58,543 nucleotides of DNA from an uncultured Veillonella sp. GTDB lineage: Bacteria; Bacillota; Negativicutes; Veillonellales; Veillonellaceae. The stretch covers positions 1-58,543 of the forward strand of contig CAKPXR010000004.1 of NCBI GenBank assembly GCA_934202215.1, read 5' to 3'. A program made the translations under genes and the position numbers. Under the pieces are notes generated by a model that made no database searches, was not told where the DNA came from, and worked only from the letters and a program-made list of their open reading frames with translations. This document shows, piece after piece, positions 27,048 through 35,547 of this stretch; position 1 is the first letter of the stretch; every line of letters begins with the position of its first letter.

Positions 27048-27847
27048 GTAGTAAAGAACGTTTAGACATACTCCTCGTTAATCGAGGACTTTTTGAAAGT
27101 AGAGAAAAAGCAAAAGCTGCCATAATGGCTGGACAAATCTTTATAGATACAACGTGTATTGATAAGGCAGGTACAAAAATACCTGTAGATGCCAATATCG
27201 TAGTAAAGGGCAACACCTTACCTTATGTTAGTCGCGGTGGGCTAAAGCTGGAAAAGGCCATTCAAACATATCCTATCGATTTACAAGACGCTGTTATGGT
27301 CGATATAGGTGCCAGCACTGGTGGTTTTACAGATTGTGCTCTACAAAATGGTGCTGCTAAAGTATTTGCTATCGATGTAGGATATAACCAATTAGCGTGG
27401 AAGTTACGTCAAGACCCACGTGTTATCAACATGGAAAAACAAAATATCCGCACTGTTACACCTGAGCAATTAAGCGAGCTAGTGGACTTTATTTCTATTG
27501 ATGTTGCCTTTATCTCTTTAGATAAAGTATTACCTGTAGCTACCACATTATTGAAAGATACAGGATCTCTTGTAGCTTTGATTAAGCCGCAATTTGAAGC
27601 GGGCAAAGAAAATGTTGGTAAAGGCGGTATTGTGCGCGATCCGGAAATCCATAAAGAGGTTTTACACCGTATTTTACATGTTGCTTATGATTGTGGATTA
27701 TATATTCATGGATTAACTTTCTCACCAATTAAAGGTATGGAAGGCAATATTGAGTTTTTAGGTTATTTTAAAAAGTACGAAGAAGGGGCTTTAACCATCG
27801 ATGATACTTTGATAGATACAGTGGTTACAGAAGCTCATTCATTATAG
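27044..27847 (+). CDS. tlyA: TlyA-family rRNA methyltransferase
   Basis: A 267-residue protein with an N-terminal S4 domain (residues 1-62, RLDILLVNRGLFESREKAKAAI) and an FtsJ-like SAM-dependent methyltransferase domain with VDIGASTGGFTDCALQNGA (near residue 86). TlyA enzymes methylate ribose in 16S and, in some species, 23S rRNA, which affects capreomycin sensitivity. The older name hemolysin A is probably misleading. nadK follows after nine bases. Confidence 0.9.
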   Translation: MSSKERLDILLVNRGLFESREKAKAAIMAGQIFIDTTCIDKAGTKIPVDANIVVKGNTLPYVSRGGLKLEKAIQTYPIDLQDAVMVDIGASTGGFTDCALQNGAAKVFAIDVGYNQLAWKLRQDPRVINMEKQNIRTVTPEQLSELVDFISIDVAFISLDKVLPVATTLLKDTGSLVALIKPQFEAGKENVGKGGIVRDPEIHKEVLHRILHVAYDCGLYIHGLTFSPIKGMEGNIEFLGYFKKYEEGALTIDDTLIDTVVTEAHSL

Positions 27848-27856
27848 GAGATTACT

Positions 27857-28741
27857 ATGCGTATCGGATTCTTCCCTAATATGGGGAAAAGCAATATTAT
27901 GGCAGTTCTAAAGATGGCTGCACATATTTGTAAAGATGAAGGTATCGAAGTATTCTTGCCAGATGATCTCGAATCAGATGCACCTGCACGAGTACTTAAG
28001 ATTCCTGAAACGCACATTTTAAGTCGCCCAGAAATCTTTAAACAAATTGACATTGCCTTTAGTTTTGGTGGTGATGGTACCATCATCCATTTGGCACGAC
28101 AAATTTATCCATATAATGTCCCTGTTTGCGGTATTAACCTAGGTGAATTAGGCTTCTTAAACCAAATCGAAGTTCACCAAATGCAAAGTCATATTAAACG
28201 TATTGCCAAAGGTGATTATAATATCGAAAAACGTGGACACTTAAAAGCATATATTAATCGAAATAATGGCAATGAAGAAGAGTTAGTGCCTATTATTAAT
28301 GAAATTGTTATTACTCGCGCTGAGCCTGCTAAAATGGCACGCATTAACATGTCTATAAATAACCAACATACGCAAATGTATCCTTCTGATGGTTTGATAA
28401 TTTCTTCTGCCACAGGATCTACGGGATATAATCTATCTGCAGGTGGACCTATTATGAAGCCTGACAATAGATCCATCATTGTTACACCTGTAGCACCGCA
28501 TCTTATTCAAGGTGTTTCACTTGTATTAGAAGAACATGATACAATCCAAATCACCATGCCTGAACGTGAACCTCAACTACATATCTGTATAGATGGTACT
28601 TTTGATTATACATTCACTAATAAAGAAACATTACATATAAGCTCCAATCCCGTATATTGCTTATTCGTACGTTTTAAAGATCAATGTTTCTTTGGTACGT
28701 TATTCAAAAAATTAGCCTCTCGTCGTGACGAGTTGTTATAA
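27857..28741 (+). CDS. nadK: NAD kinase
   Basis: It phosphorylates NAD to NADP. In this 294-residue protein the GGDGT motif is in FSFGGDGTIIHLA (near residue 70), NLGELGFLNQI follows, and the substrate block SDGLIISSATGSTGYNLSAGGPIM is near residue 175. The tlyA-nadK-argR-recN order is conserved in Firmicutes; here one extra gene and a terminator come between nadK and argR. Confidence 0.95.
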   Translation: MRIGFFPNMGKSNIMAVLKMAAHICKDEGIEVFLPDDLESDAPARVLKIPETHILSRPEIFKQIDIAFSFGGDGTIIHLARQIYPYNVPVCGINLGELGFLNQIEVHQMQSHIKRIAKGDYNIEKRGHLKAYINRNNGNEEELVPIINEIVITRAEPAKMARINMSINNQHTQMYPSDGLIISSATGSTGYNLSAGGPIMKPDNRSIIVTPVAPHLIQGVSLVLEEHDTIQITMPEREPQLHICIDGTFDYTFTNKETLHISSNPVYCLFVRFKDQCFFGTLFKKLASRRDELL

Positions 28742-28768
28742 TACTAAAATCTCTAGTGGGGTGATTTT

Positions 28769-29344
28769 GTGATTAATATTAACAATGCTGTTCAATTTCA
28801 ACATTTAATTTGGGATCGAGTAATGAAGCATGCCTATGTTGTAGTAGATGCTACATGTGGTAATGGGCATGATTTATTATATTTAGCTAAACGAGCGGAA
28901 AAAGGCTGTCATTTGTATGGTATTGATATTCAAATGACAGCTATTAATAATAGCCAAGAATTATTACAGTCAAATGATATAGCTAAAGATGTTAGTCTAA
29001 CATTTATTCATGACTCACATGATCGTGCATTATCTAATCAATTAAATAATGAAGTCATCGATTTAATGATCTTTAACCTAGGATATTTACCTGGTGGTGA
29101 TCATCATGTTATAACTAAACCGCATCAAACTATTGATGCTATAAAGGAAGGATTAAAAAAATTATCTAAATCTGGAGTTATCACAATTGTTGCTTACCCT
29201 GGAACTACAGAAGGTTTAGAAGAAATGCTGATTCTTAAATCATATTTATCAGATTTAGAACAGAAATTGTATAATGTATGTCATTGGCAGCCAATAAATC
29301 AAATAAATAATCCACCTGAGTTATTTATATTACAAAAACGATAA
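28769..29344 (+). CDS. YtqB-like SAM-dependent rRNA/tRNA methyltransferase
   Basis: A 191-residue class I methyltransferase of the rRNA-methylase (PF06962-like) family with the SAM loop VVDATCGNGHDLLYLAKRA, GIDIQMTAINNSQ, and the LMIFNLGYLPGGDHHVITKP motif typical of YtqB. YtqB-family members have been linked to tRNA wobble-base methylation. The start is GTG with GGGGTGAT eight bases before it. It ends the run that begins at the Asp23 genes. Confidence 0.8.
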   Translation: MININNAVQFQHLIWDRVMKHAYVVVDATCGNGHDLLYLAKRAEKGCHLYGIDIQMTAINNSQELLQSNDIAKDVSLTFIHDSHDRALSNQLNNEVIDLMIFNLGYLPGGDHHVITKPHQTIDAIKEGLKKLSKSGVITIVAYPGTTEGLEEMLILKSYLSDLEQKLYNVCHWQPINQINNPPELFILQKR

Positions 29345-29393
29345 ATCTAAATATTTTTTTATTTATCATGAATAAAAGTCATAAGAAACGTGT

Positions 29394-29421
29394 AAAAGCC
29401 CCTTTAGAGGGGCTTTTATTT
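29394..29421 (+). terminator. Intrinsic terminator before argR
   Basis: AAAAGCCCCT and AGGGGCTTTT pair around a four-base loop, followed by ATTTAT. The rest of the 320-base gap 29345-29664 is AT-rich and holds the argR promoter. Confidence 0.88.
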
Positions 29422-29573
29422 ATACATGCATAGTATTTTAGTTTTAAATTATTAATTTCGTATAAATAGATGAAGCTTATAGGCTATGTGTTTATACGCT
29501 ATTAATACATAGAAAGTTAACAATATTTTAAATATTAATATAATATGCATAACTAGTATGAGATATAAGATTT

Positions 29574-29607
29574 ATACCATATATTAATTATGAATATATG
29601 GTATAAT
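29574..29607 (+). promoter_or_regulatory. argR promoter with overlapping palindromic operator
   Basis: ATACCATATATT (29574-29585) and its exact complement (29593-29604) flank seven bases. The right arm runs into an extended -10, TGGTATAAT (29599-29607). A binding protein here would block the promoter. Autoregulation by ArgR is likely, although the repeat is not a textbook ARG box. Confidence 0.6.
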
Positions 29608-29664
29608 AATAGCAGAAAGATACTATTCTCTTTTATGTGCAAGTTTTAAAAAAGGGAGTTTAAA

Positions 29665-30120
29665 ATGAAACGCTATCGCTATAACAAAATTAAAGAAATC
29701 GTGCAGTCCAAGGCGATTGAAACTCAGGAGGAATTAGCAGCGGCCTTGTTAGAAGAAGGTATTGAAGTAACACAAGCTACAGTTTCTCGTGACATTAAGG
29801 AATTGATGTTAATCAAAATACCTACAGGCGATGGACACTATCGATATGCATTATCTCCAGAAGAAAATGTAGTATTATCTCGTAGTCGAATTAATCGATT
29901 ATTCCAAGACTCTTTAATCAAGGTAGATCATAGCTTGAATCAAGTTGTATTACATACAATACCTGGTTCTGCTCAATCTGTAGCATTTTCTATTGACCAT
30001 GCCAAATGGTCTGAAATTATTGGCACATTAGCTGGTGATGACACAATATTATTAATTGCAAAATCGGAAGCTGAAGTTCCATCAATTTTGTCTAAAATTC
30101 AAGATTTAATGAAGGATTAA
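29665..30120 (+). CDS. argR: Arginine repressor ArgR/AhrC
   Basis: A hexameric arginine-dependent regulator of arginine biosynthesis and catabolism. This 151-residue protein has an N-terminal winged helix (QEELAAALLEEGIEVTQATVSRDIKEL) and a C-terminal arginine-binding domain with HTIPGSAQSVAFSID and IIGTLAGDDTILLIAKS, the block with the aspartates that contact arginine. AAAGGGAG precedes the ATG. recN follows after four bases, the classic arrangement. Confidence 0.95.
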   Translation: MKRYRYNKIKEIVQSKAIETQEELAAALLEEGIEVTQATVSRDIKELMLIKIPTGDGHYRYALSPEENVVLSRSRINRLFQDSLIKVDHSLNQVVLHTIPGSAQSVAFSIDHAKWSEIIGTLAGDDTILLIAKSEAEVPSILSKIQDLMKD

Positions 30121-30124
30121 ATAT

Positions 30125-31789
30125 ATGTTAACGCAAATGAGCATTCGCAACTTTGCGTTGATTGAGCAAATGAATATTTCATTTAATGATGGCATAACTA
30201 TCTTTACCGGCGAAACTGGGGCAGGGAAATCCATATTAATGGATGCCTTTAGTATTCTTTTAGGAGAACGCGCAAGCAGCGAGTTCATTCGTCATGGTAA
30301 AGATAGTTTTGTTATAGATGGAATATTTGATATTGCTGATCACCAAAGTATACAAGAGCTTTTAGAATCTAAAAATATTATGGTTGAAGACGGGGAATTA
30401 ATTCTCTCACGTTCATTTAATCGTAATGGTAAGTCTACGATCTTAGCTAACGATCAACCTATACCATTAAAGGCATTAAAAGAAATTGGTCAATGTTTAG
30501 CAGATATTCATGGTCAATATAGTAATCAACGCCTATTAGATGCAGATACACATCATGAGTATTTAGATAATTATAATAAAGAAGGGCAGATAGCCTACAA
30601 GACCTATTTAGATGCTTATAAAATATATAAACAGGCTAAACAAGATGTAGATCATTTACAAGAAAATATGTCTGAACGCGCTCGTGAGCTTGATATGCTA
30701 CGCTATCAAATTGATGAGATTGAAGAGGCGGGTCTTACTATAGGTGAAGATGTATCCATTTCAGAAGAATTAAAACGTCTCGATAGTTTTGAACATATTG
30801 ATAAGGTATTAGGTTCTTGCTATGATGCTTTTTATAATGGTCGACAACCAATACTAGATACCATTAACTCTATTAAGGTAGAGGTTAATGACCTCGTAAA
30901 ATATGATAGTGAATTAAAAGCGGTATCTGAAATGGTAGATTCTGCTTATTTTCAGTTAGAAGAAGCAGCACAATCACTAGATCGATATCGAGATACGATT
31001 AGCTACGATGAAGAGCGATATAAATATTGCCAAGACCGTGACACATTACTTTACAGTTTAAAGAAAAAATATGGTGAGACCATAGATGAAATTTTAGACT
31101 ATGAAGAAAAGGCACAAAAGCGTTTAGAAGAGTTAGAGGGACTTGTATTTGCACAAGATGAATTAGAAGAACGATTAGCTAAATCTAAAAAGATTGCAGA
31201 AGAAGCCTTAAGAGTTTTAGGTGAAATTCGTATTAAAAATAGAGAAGTTATCGCTACCGCATTACATAAAGAATTAATAGATTTAGGGATGCCTAAAGGA
31301 GACATTCAATTCTATATAGAGGATAGTGAAGAATTATCTTCTTTAGGCGCAAAATCTATTGAACTATTATTCTCAGCCAATAAAGGGGAGCAATTACTGC
31401 CACTTCATAAGGTAGCTTCTGGGGGGGAATTAGCTCGTATTGCATTAGCCTTTAAATCTGTTTTCCGTAGTGATACATTTAAAACAATGGTATTCGATGA
31501 AATTGATGTTGGTATCAGCGGTGATATAGCATTAAAGGTAGCAGAAAAAATTCTACATCTATCTAAAACAAATCAAGTATTCTGTATTACTCATTTACCT
31601 CAAACAGCAAGTATTGCGAAGCAACATTATCATTTAACTAAAATAGAGCAAGATGACCGTACAGTTTCAACACTGTCTGTACTTAATAATGAGGAAAGAG
31701 TTACACAAATTGCATCTATGATGTCTGGTCGAGGTATGTCGTCAACAGCTTTAGCAGCTGCAAAAGAACTAATTGACCATTTTAATTGA
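30125..31789 (+). CDS. recN: DNA repair protein RecN
   Basis: An SMC-like ATPase acting early in double-strand break repair. In this 554-residue protein Walker A is GETGAGKSILMDA (near residue 32), two coiled-coil stretches lie in about 155-370, the signature KVASGGELARIALAFKS is near 423 and Walker B VFDEIDVGISG is near 456. The promoter of the downstream dap operon overlaps its stop codon. No LexA box was seen upstream; it reads from the argR transcript. Confidence 0.95.
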   Translation: MLTQMSIRNFALIEQMNISFNDGITIFTGETGAGKSILMDAFSILLGERASSEFIRHGKDSFVIDGIFDIADHQSIQELLESKNIMVEDGELILSRSFNRNGKSTILANDQPIPLKALKEIGQCLADIHGQYSNQRLLDADTHHEYLDNYNKEGQIAYKTYLDAYKIYKQAKQDVDHLQENMSERARELDMLRYQIDEIEEAGLTIGEDVSISEELKRLDSFEHIDKVLGSCYDAFYNGRQPILDTINSIKVEVNDLVKYDSELKAVSEMVDSAYFQLEEAAQSLDRYRDTISYDEERYKYCQDRDTLLYSLKKKYGETIDEILDYEEKAQKRLEELEGLVFAQDELEERLAKSKKIAEEALRVLGEIRIKNREVIATALHKELIDLGMPKGDIQFYIEDSEELSSLGAKSIELLFSANKGEQLLPLHKVASGGELARIALAFKSVFRSDTFKTMVFDEIDVGISGDIALKVAEKILHLSKTNQVFCITHLPQTASIAKQHYHLTKIEQDDRTVSTLSVLNNEERVTQIASMMSGRGMSSTALAAAKELIDHFN

Positions 31790-31814
31790 CGAAAATCGTA
31801 TAATTACTTATACT
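31786..31814 (+). promoter_or_regulatory. Promoter of the lysine-riboswitch/dap operon
   Basis: TTGACG (31786-31791) and TATACT (31809-31814) have an ideal 17-base spacer. The -35 overlaps the recN stop codon, and the L-box starts about 16 bases after the expected start of transcription. Confidence 0.75.
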
Positions 31815-31836
31815 AATAGTATTAAATAAATATGTT

Positions 31837-31996
31837 GATAGAGGTGCAAGTATAAAGAGTAATCATGAGGAGCCGGCATGCATTGATTCATGGTAAAAGG
31901 GATGCTTGCCGAAGTTCGATGATTGCAACTCATCGTTCTGGTTGTCTATTTAATAGATAGACGACTGTCATCAATTTAAATTGGTGGAGTGCTATC
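31837..31996 (+). promoter_or_regulatory. Lysine riboswitch (L-box)
   Basis: Conserved core elements occur in order: GATAGAGGTGC (31837), AAGAGTAAT (31855), the AAAAGGGATGCTTGCCGAAG region, CTGG, GACTGTCAT and the closing GGTGGAGTGCTATC (31983-31996), whose CTATC pairs with the first GATAG. It lies directly before dapB, a lysine/diaminopimelate gene, which is the expected target, and is followed by a terminator. Bound lysine should favour termination. Confidence 0.95.
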
Positions 31997-32038
31997 ATTG
32001 AGCTTTTAGTAACAGTTATAAGCTATATAAACTATAAG

Positions 32039-32066
32039 GCCAGTGGATGCATCCACTGGCTTTTTT
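32039..32066 (+). terminator. Riboswitch-controlled terminator before dapB
   Basis: GCCAGTGGA and TCCACTGGC pair around TGCA and are followed by TTTTTT, just before the GGAGG of dapB. It is the likely expression platform of the lysine riboswitch. Confidence 0.9.
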
Positions 32067-32076
32067 GGAGGTATAT

Positions 32077-32874
32077 ATGATTCGAGTAATGGTAAATGGC
32101 GCTGGCGGCAAAATGGGTCGTGAAGTAGTCAAAGCAGTACATAATGATCCTGAATTAACATTAGTAGGTGGTATTGACCCTACTAAAGCAGGTGAAGATG
32201 TAGGCTCTGTAGCAGGCATCGAACAACTGGGAATTAAAATGAATGCCTCTATCGATGAGATACTAGATACAAATAAACCAGATGTAATTGTAGATTTCAC
32301 AAATCCTGCAGTCATCTATGAAAATGCAAAAAAAATGTTAGCTGCAGGTATTCATGTAGTTATTGGTACTACGGGTTTAACATCTGAACAACGAGATGAA
32401 TTAGATGCTATTGGTCGTACAAATAACGCCAATTGCCTTGTAGCACCTAATTTCTCTCTTGGAGCAGTTATGATGATGAAGGTTTCTGCTGAATTAGCTC
32501 CATATTTCCCTAATGTAGAAATTATTGAGCTACATCATAACCATAAATATGATGCGCCATCTGGTACATCTATTTTAACAGCAAAATTAATTAACGAAGC
32601 TAAACAAGCAGCAAATGCAACTGCTGCAGAAGATTTAACTCGTGAAAGTTTACCAGGCGCTCGTGGTGCTAAAGTTGATGACGTAACTATTCACAGCGTT
32701 CGTTTACCTGGTTACGTAGCTCATCAAGAAGTACTATTTGGTGGCTATGATGAAACATTAACAATTCGTCATGATAGTTTAAGTCGTCTTTCCTTTATGC
32801 CTGGAGTAGTATTAGCATGTAAAAAAATTAGTACTAAAACTGGTCTAACTTATGGCTTAGAGCATTATTTATAA
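32077..32874 (+). CDS. dapB: 4-hydroxy-tetrahydrodipicolinate reductase
   Basis: It makes tetrahydrodipicolinate in the diaminopimelate/lysine pathway using NAD(P)H. In this 265-residue protein the nucleotide loop VNGAGGKMGRE lies at residues 5-15, GTTGL near 101, and the substrate block ELHHNHKYDAPSGTS near 155 has the catalytic histidines and lysine. The start is the ATG at 32077 with GGAGG upstream; an upstream in-frame ATG at 32047 lies inside the terminator. It is the first gene of dapB-asd-dapA. Confidence 0.96.
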   Translation: MIRVMVNGAGGKMGREVVKAVHNDPELTLVGGIDPTKAGEDVGSVAGIEQLGIKMNASIDEILDTNKPDVIVDFTNPAVIYENAKKMLAAGIHVVIGTTGLTSEQRDELDAIGRTNNANCLVAPNFSLGAVMMMKVSAELAPYFPNVEIIELHHNHKYDAPSGTSILTAKLINEAKQAANATAAEDLTRESLPGARGAKVDDVTIHSVRLPGYVAHQEVLFGGYDETLTIRHDSLSRLSFMPGVVLACKKISTKTGLTYGLEHYL

Positions 32875-32897
32875 TATAAGAGCAAGGAGATATAGTA

Positions 32898-33929
32898 ATG
32901 AAAAAACCTAATGTTGCAATTCTTGGTGCTACTGGTGCAGTAGGTGCTGAATTTATTACACTTATTGAAGAGCGTAATTTCCCATATGAAAATCTTAAAT
33001 TATTAGCATCTGCTCGTTCTGCAGGTACTGAACTTACAGTAAATGGTAAAACATATGTTGTAGAGGAAGCAAAACCAGAATCCTTTGAAAATATTGATAT
33101 CGCTCTATTTGCAGGCGGTTCTATTTCTAAAACATTAGCACCAGAAGCAGCTAAACGCGGTGCTATAGTAATTGATAACTCTAGTGCATTCCGTATGGAT
33201 CCTGAAGTACCTCTCGTAGTACCAGAAGTAAATCCAGAAGATATCTTAAAACATAAAGGTATCATAGCTAATCCTAACTGCTCTACTATTATCATGAGCT
33301 TAGGTTTAAAACCACTCCATGATATTTCTCCAATTAAACGCATTGTTGTAAGTACATATCAAGCAGTATCTGGTGCCGGTAAAGAAGGTATTGAAGAACT
33401 TGAGAACCAAGTAAAACAATATGCAGCTGGCGAAGAAATGACTGCAAAATTATTGCCAACAGGTTCTGCGCCTAAACATTATCCTGTAGCATTTAACTTA
33501 TTGCCACAAATTGATATATTCTTGGACAATGATTACACAAAAGAAGAAATGAAAATGGTCCATGAAACACAAAAAATTCTTCACGATGACACAATTCAAG
33601 TAGTACCAACTACTGTACGTGTTCCAGTGTATCGTTCCCACTCTGAATCTGTTTTAGTTGAAACAGCAGAACCTGTTTCTGTAGAAGCTTTTAAAGCAGC
33701 ATGTGAGAAATTCCCTGGTTTACAAGTAAAAGATAATCCTGCAGAACAAATTTACCCAATGCCATTATATACATCTAATCAAAATGACTGTGAAATCGGC
33801 CGTATTCGTAAAGACTTATATAATGACAAAGGTATGAATTTCTGGATTGTAGGAGACCAAATTCGTAAAGGTGCAGCACTTAATGCGTTGCAAATTGCTG
33901 AGTACTTGGTAGAAAAACAAGCATTCTAA
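32898..33929 (+). CDS. asd: Aspartate-semialdehyde dehydrogenase
   Basis: It reduces aspartyl phosphate to aspartate semialdehyde, which feeds both DapA and homoserine dehydrogenase. In this 343-residue protein GATGAVGAEF lies at residues 10-19, the catalytic cysteine is in ANPNCSTI (near residue 129) and YQAVSGAGKEG near 155 is typical. Control by a lysine riboswitch means that lysine limits a step shared with threonine synthesis, unless another asd copy exists elsewhere. Confidence 0.96.
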   Translation: MKKPNVAILGATGAVGAEFITLIEERNFPYENLKLLASARSAGTELTVNGKTYVVEEAKPESFENIDIALFAGGSISKTLAPEAAKRGAIVIDNSSAFRMDPEVPLVVPEVNPEDILKHKGIIANPNCSTIIMSLGLKPLHDISPIKRIVVSTYQAVSGAGKEGIEELENQVKQYAAGEEMTAKLLPTGSAPKHYPVAFNLLPQIDIFLDNDYTKEEMKMVHETQKILHDDTIQVVPTTVRVPVYRSHSESVLVETAEPVSVEAFKAACEKFPGLQVKDNPAEQIYPMPLYTSNQNDCEIGRIRKDLYNDKGMNFWIVGDQIRKGAALNALQIAEYLVEKQAF

Positions 33930-33950
33930 TCTATCAAGGGGAGGACAGAT

Positions 33951-34838
33951 ATGAAAACCTTTGGTCGAGTATTAACGGCTATGATTACATCATTTAATAA
34001 TGATGGATCCTTAAACATAGAAAATAGTGTAGCTATTGCTAATCATTTGTTAGATAATGGCTCCGATGGCCTCGTTGTATGCGGTACAACAGGAGAAAAC
34101 CCATCCATGTCTAAAGAGGATAAATTAGCATTATTTACAGCTATTGCTAAAGAATGTGGTCATAAAGGTTCTATTATTGCTAACGTAGGTTCAAATGACA
34201 CAAAATCTTCTGTAGAATTTGTAGAAGAAGTTTCTAAAATTGATGGAATCGATGGTTTATTAGTTGTAGTACCTTACTATAATAAGCCAAACCAACAAGG
34301 CCAATACTTACACTTTAAAGCTATTGCAGAGGCTACTACGCTTCCAATCATGGTATATAATGTACCAAGCCGCGTTGGAACAGGAATTTTTCCTACAACA
34401 CTAGCACAATTACATAGTGAATATCCACATGTATGTGCTATTAAAGAGGCTAGTGGCAATCTTATGATTGCATCTGAAATCAAACGCTTAATGCCTGGAG
34501 AAGACTTCATGGTATACAGTGGGGATGATGGACTTACATTGCCAATGTTATCCGTAGGTGCATGTGGTGTTATATCCGTAGTATCCCATGTAGCTGGTAA
34601 AGATATGAATGCTATGATTCAAGCTTATGAATCGGGTCATAATCACGAAGCACTTCGTATTCATCAGAGCTTAGCTGATATTATTAAAGCGATGTTTATC
34701 ACTACAAATCCAATTCCTGTTAAATATGCAGCTCGTAAAATTGGTTTACCTGCCGGTGTATTTAATTTGCCAATGTGTGATCCAAGCGCAGAAGAAGCAG
34801 CATATATTGATAAAGCCTTAGCTGAATATATAAAATAA
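33951..34838 (+). CDS. dapA: 4-hydroxy-tetrahydrodipicolinate synthase
   Basis: It condenses pyruvate with aspartate semialdehyde. In this 295-residue barrel protein the Schiff-base lysine is in AIKEASGN (near residue 164), the tyrosine in VVPYYNKPNQQG (near 110) and the GTTGENPSM loop near 45. It is the last gene of the lysine-riboswitch operon and is followed by a terminator. Confidence 0.96.
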   Translation: MKTFGRVLTAMITSFNNDGSLNIENSVAIANHLLDNGSDGLVVCGTTGENPSMSKEDKLALFTAIAKECGHKGSIIANVGSNDTKSSVEFVEEVSKIDGIDGLLVVVPYYNKPNQQGQYLHFKAIAEATTLPIMVYNVPSRVGTGIFPTTLAQLHSEYPHVCAIKEASGNLMIASEIKRLMPGEDFMVYSGDDGLTLPMLSVGACGVISVVSHVAGKDMNAMIQAYESGHNHEALRIHQSLADIIKAMFITTNPIPVKYAARKIGLPAGVFNLPMCDPSAEEAAYIDKALAEYIK

Positions 34839-34851
34839 AATTTTAAAATAC

Positions 34852-34890
34852 AAAAGCAGAAGCTACTTAATATGGCTTCTGCTTTTATTT
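34852..34890 (+). terminator. Intrinsic terminator of the dap operon
   Basis: AAAAGCAGAAGC pairs with GCTTCTGCTTTT around an 11-base loop, followed by ATTTTAT. Confidence 0.85.
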
Positions 34891-34950
34891 TATAAATATT
34901 AAATTAGTCATACTAAGATGAATGCTTTTCATAATATAATGTTTCAATTA

Positions 34951-34959
34951 TGATATAAT
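34951..34959 (+). promoter_or_regulatory. Extended -10 promoter of panD
   Basis: TGATATAAT fits an extended -10 element, with no good -35. It implies a leader of about 110 bases before panD, which contains the inverted pan element at 34983. Confidence 0.5.
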
Positions 34960-34982
34960 CTCTCTGGAGATAGTATTTTCAA

Positions 34983-35007
34983 CTATACTCTAGTCTACTG
35001 TTAATTC
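34983..35007 (+). repeat. pan element, copy 1 (upstream of panD)
   Basis: CTATAC, TCT, AGTCTACTGT, T, AATTC. The inverse copy at 35483-35503 shares CTATAC, AGTCTACTGT and AATTC with only the two spacers missing. The two copies precede panD and panC, so it is a possible shared operator. Confidence 0.45.
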
Positions 35008-35077
35008 ATGATAAACAGAAATTTGTGATATTTCGAATCGACCTTATGGCGATTACATTAAACACAAGGAGTTTAAC

Positions 35078-35470
35078 ATGGAACTAACAATGTTAAAAGG
35101 AAAAATTCACAGAGCTACTGTGACACAAGCAGAACTTGATTATGTAGGGAGCATTACGATTGATACAGATCTTTTGAATGCATCTGGTATAAGAGAATAT
35201 GAGCAAGTTCAAATTGTAAACATTAATAATGGCGCACGTTTTAGCACATATACGATTGCTGGTGAAGCAGGTAGTGGAGTTATATGTTTAAATGGCGCTG
35301 CAGCAAGACATGTGCAAGTACATGATAAAGTAATTATCATGTGTTATGCTCAACTAAATGAAAAAGAAGTAGAGACCCATAAGCCTCTCGTTGTATTTGT
35401 AGATGAAAAAAACAAGATAAGTCATATAAAAAACTATGAAAAACATGGTTTATTAGTTGATCAAAAATAA
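35078..35470 (+). CDS. panD: Aspartate 1-decarboxylase
   Basis: This pyruvoyl enzyme makes beta-alanine for pantothenate. In the 130-residue proenzyme the self-cleavage site G24-S25 lies in [16 protein letters not shown] and IIMCYAQL are also typical, and the N terminus [13 protein letters not shown] fits the family start. It is followed by panC with a 77-base gap that contains the second pan element. Confidence 0.95.
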   Translation: MELTMLKGKIHRATVTQAELDYVGSITIDTDLLNASGIREYEQVQIVNINNGARFSTYTIAGEAGSGVICLNGAAARHVQVHDKVIIMCYAQLNEKEVETHKPLVVFVDEKNKISHIKNYEKHGLLVDQK

Positions 35471-35482
35471 CTAGTTTTGATC

Positions 35483-35503
35483 GAATTACAGTAGACTGTA
35501 TAG
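35483..35503 (-). repeat. pan element, copy 2 (between panD and panC)
   Basis: The reverse complement reads CTATAC, AGTCTACTGT, AATTC, matching copy 1 at 34983-35007 apart from two small gaps. Confidence 0.45.
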
Positions 35504-35547
35504 GACTATCTTCGTATTTACAATGTACAAATAACGGAGGAATTATT

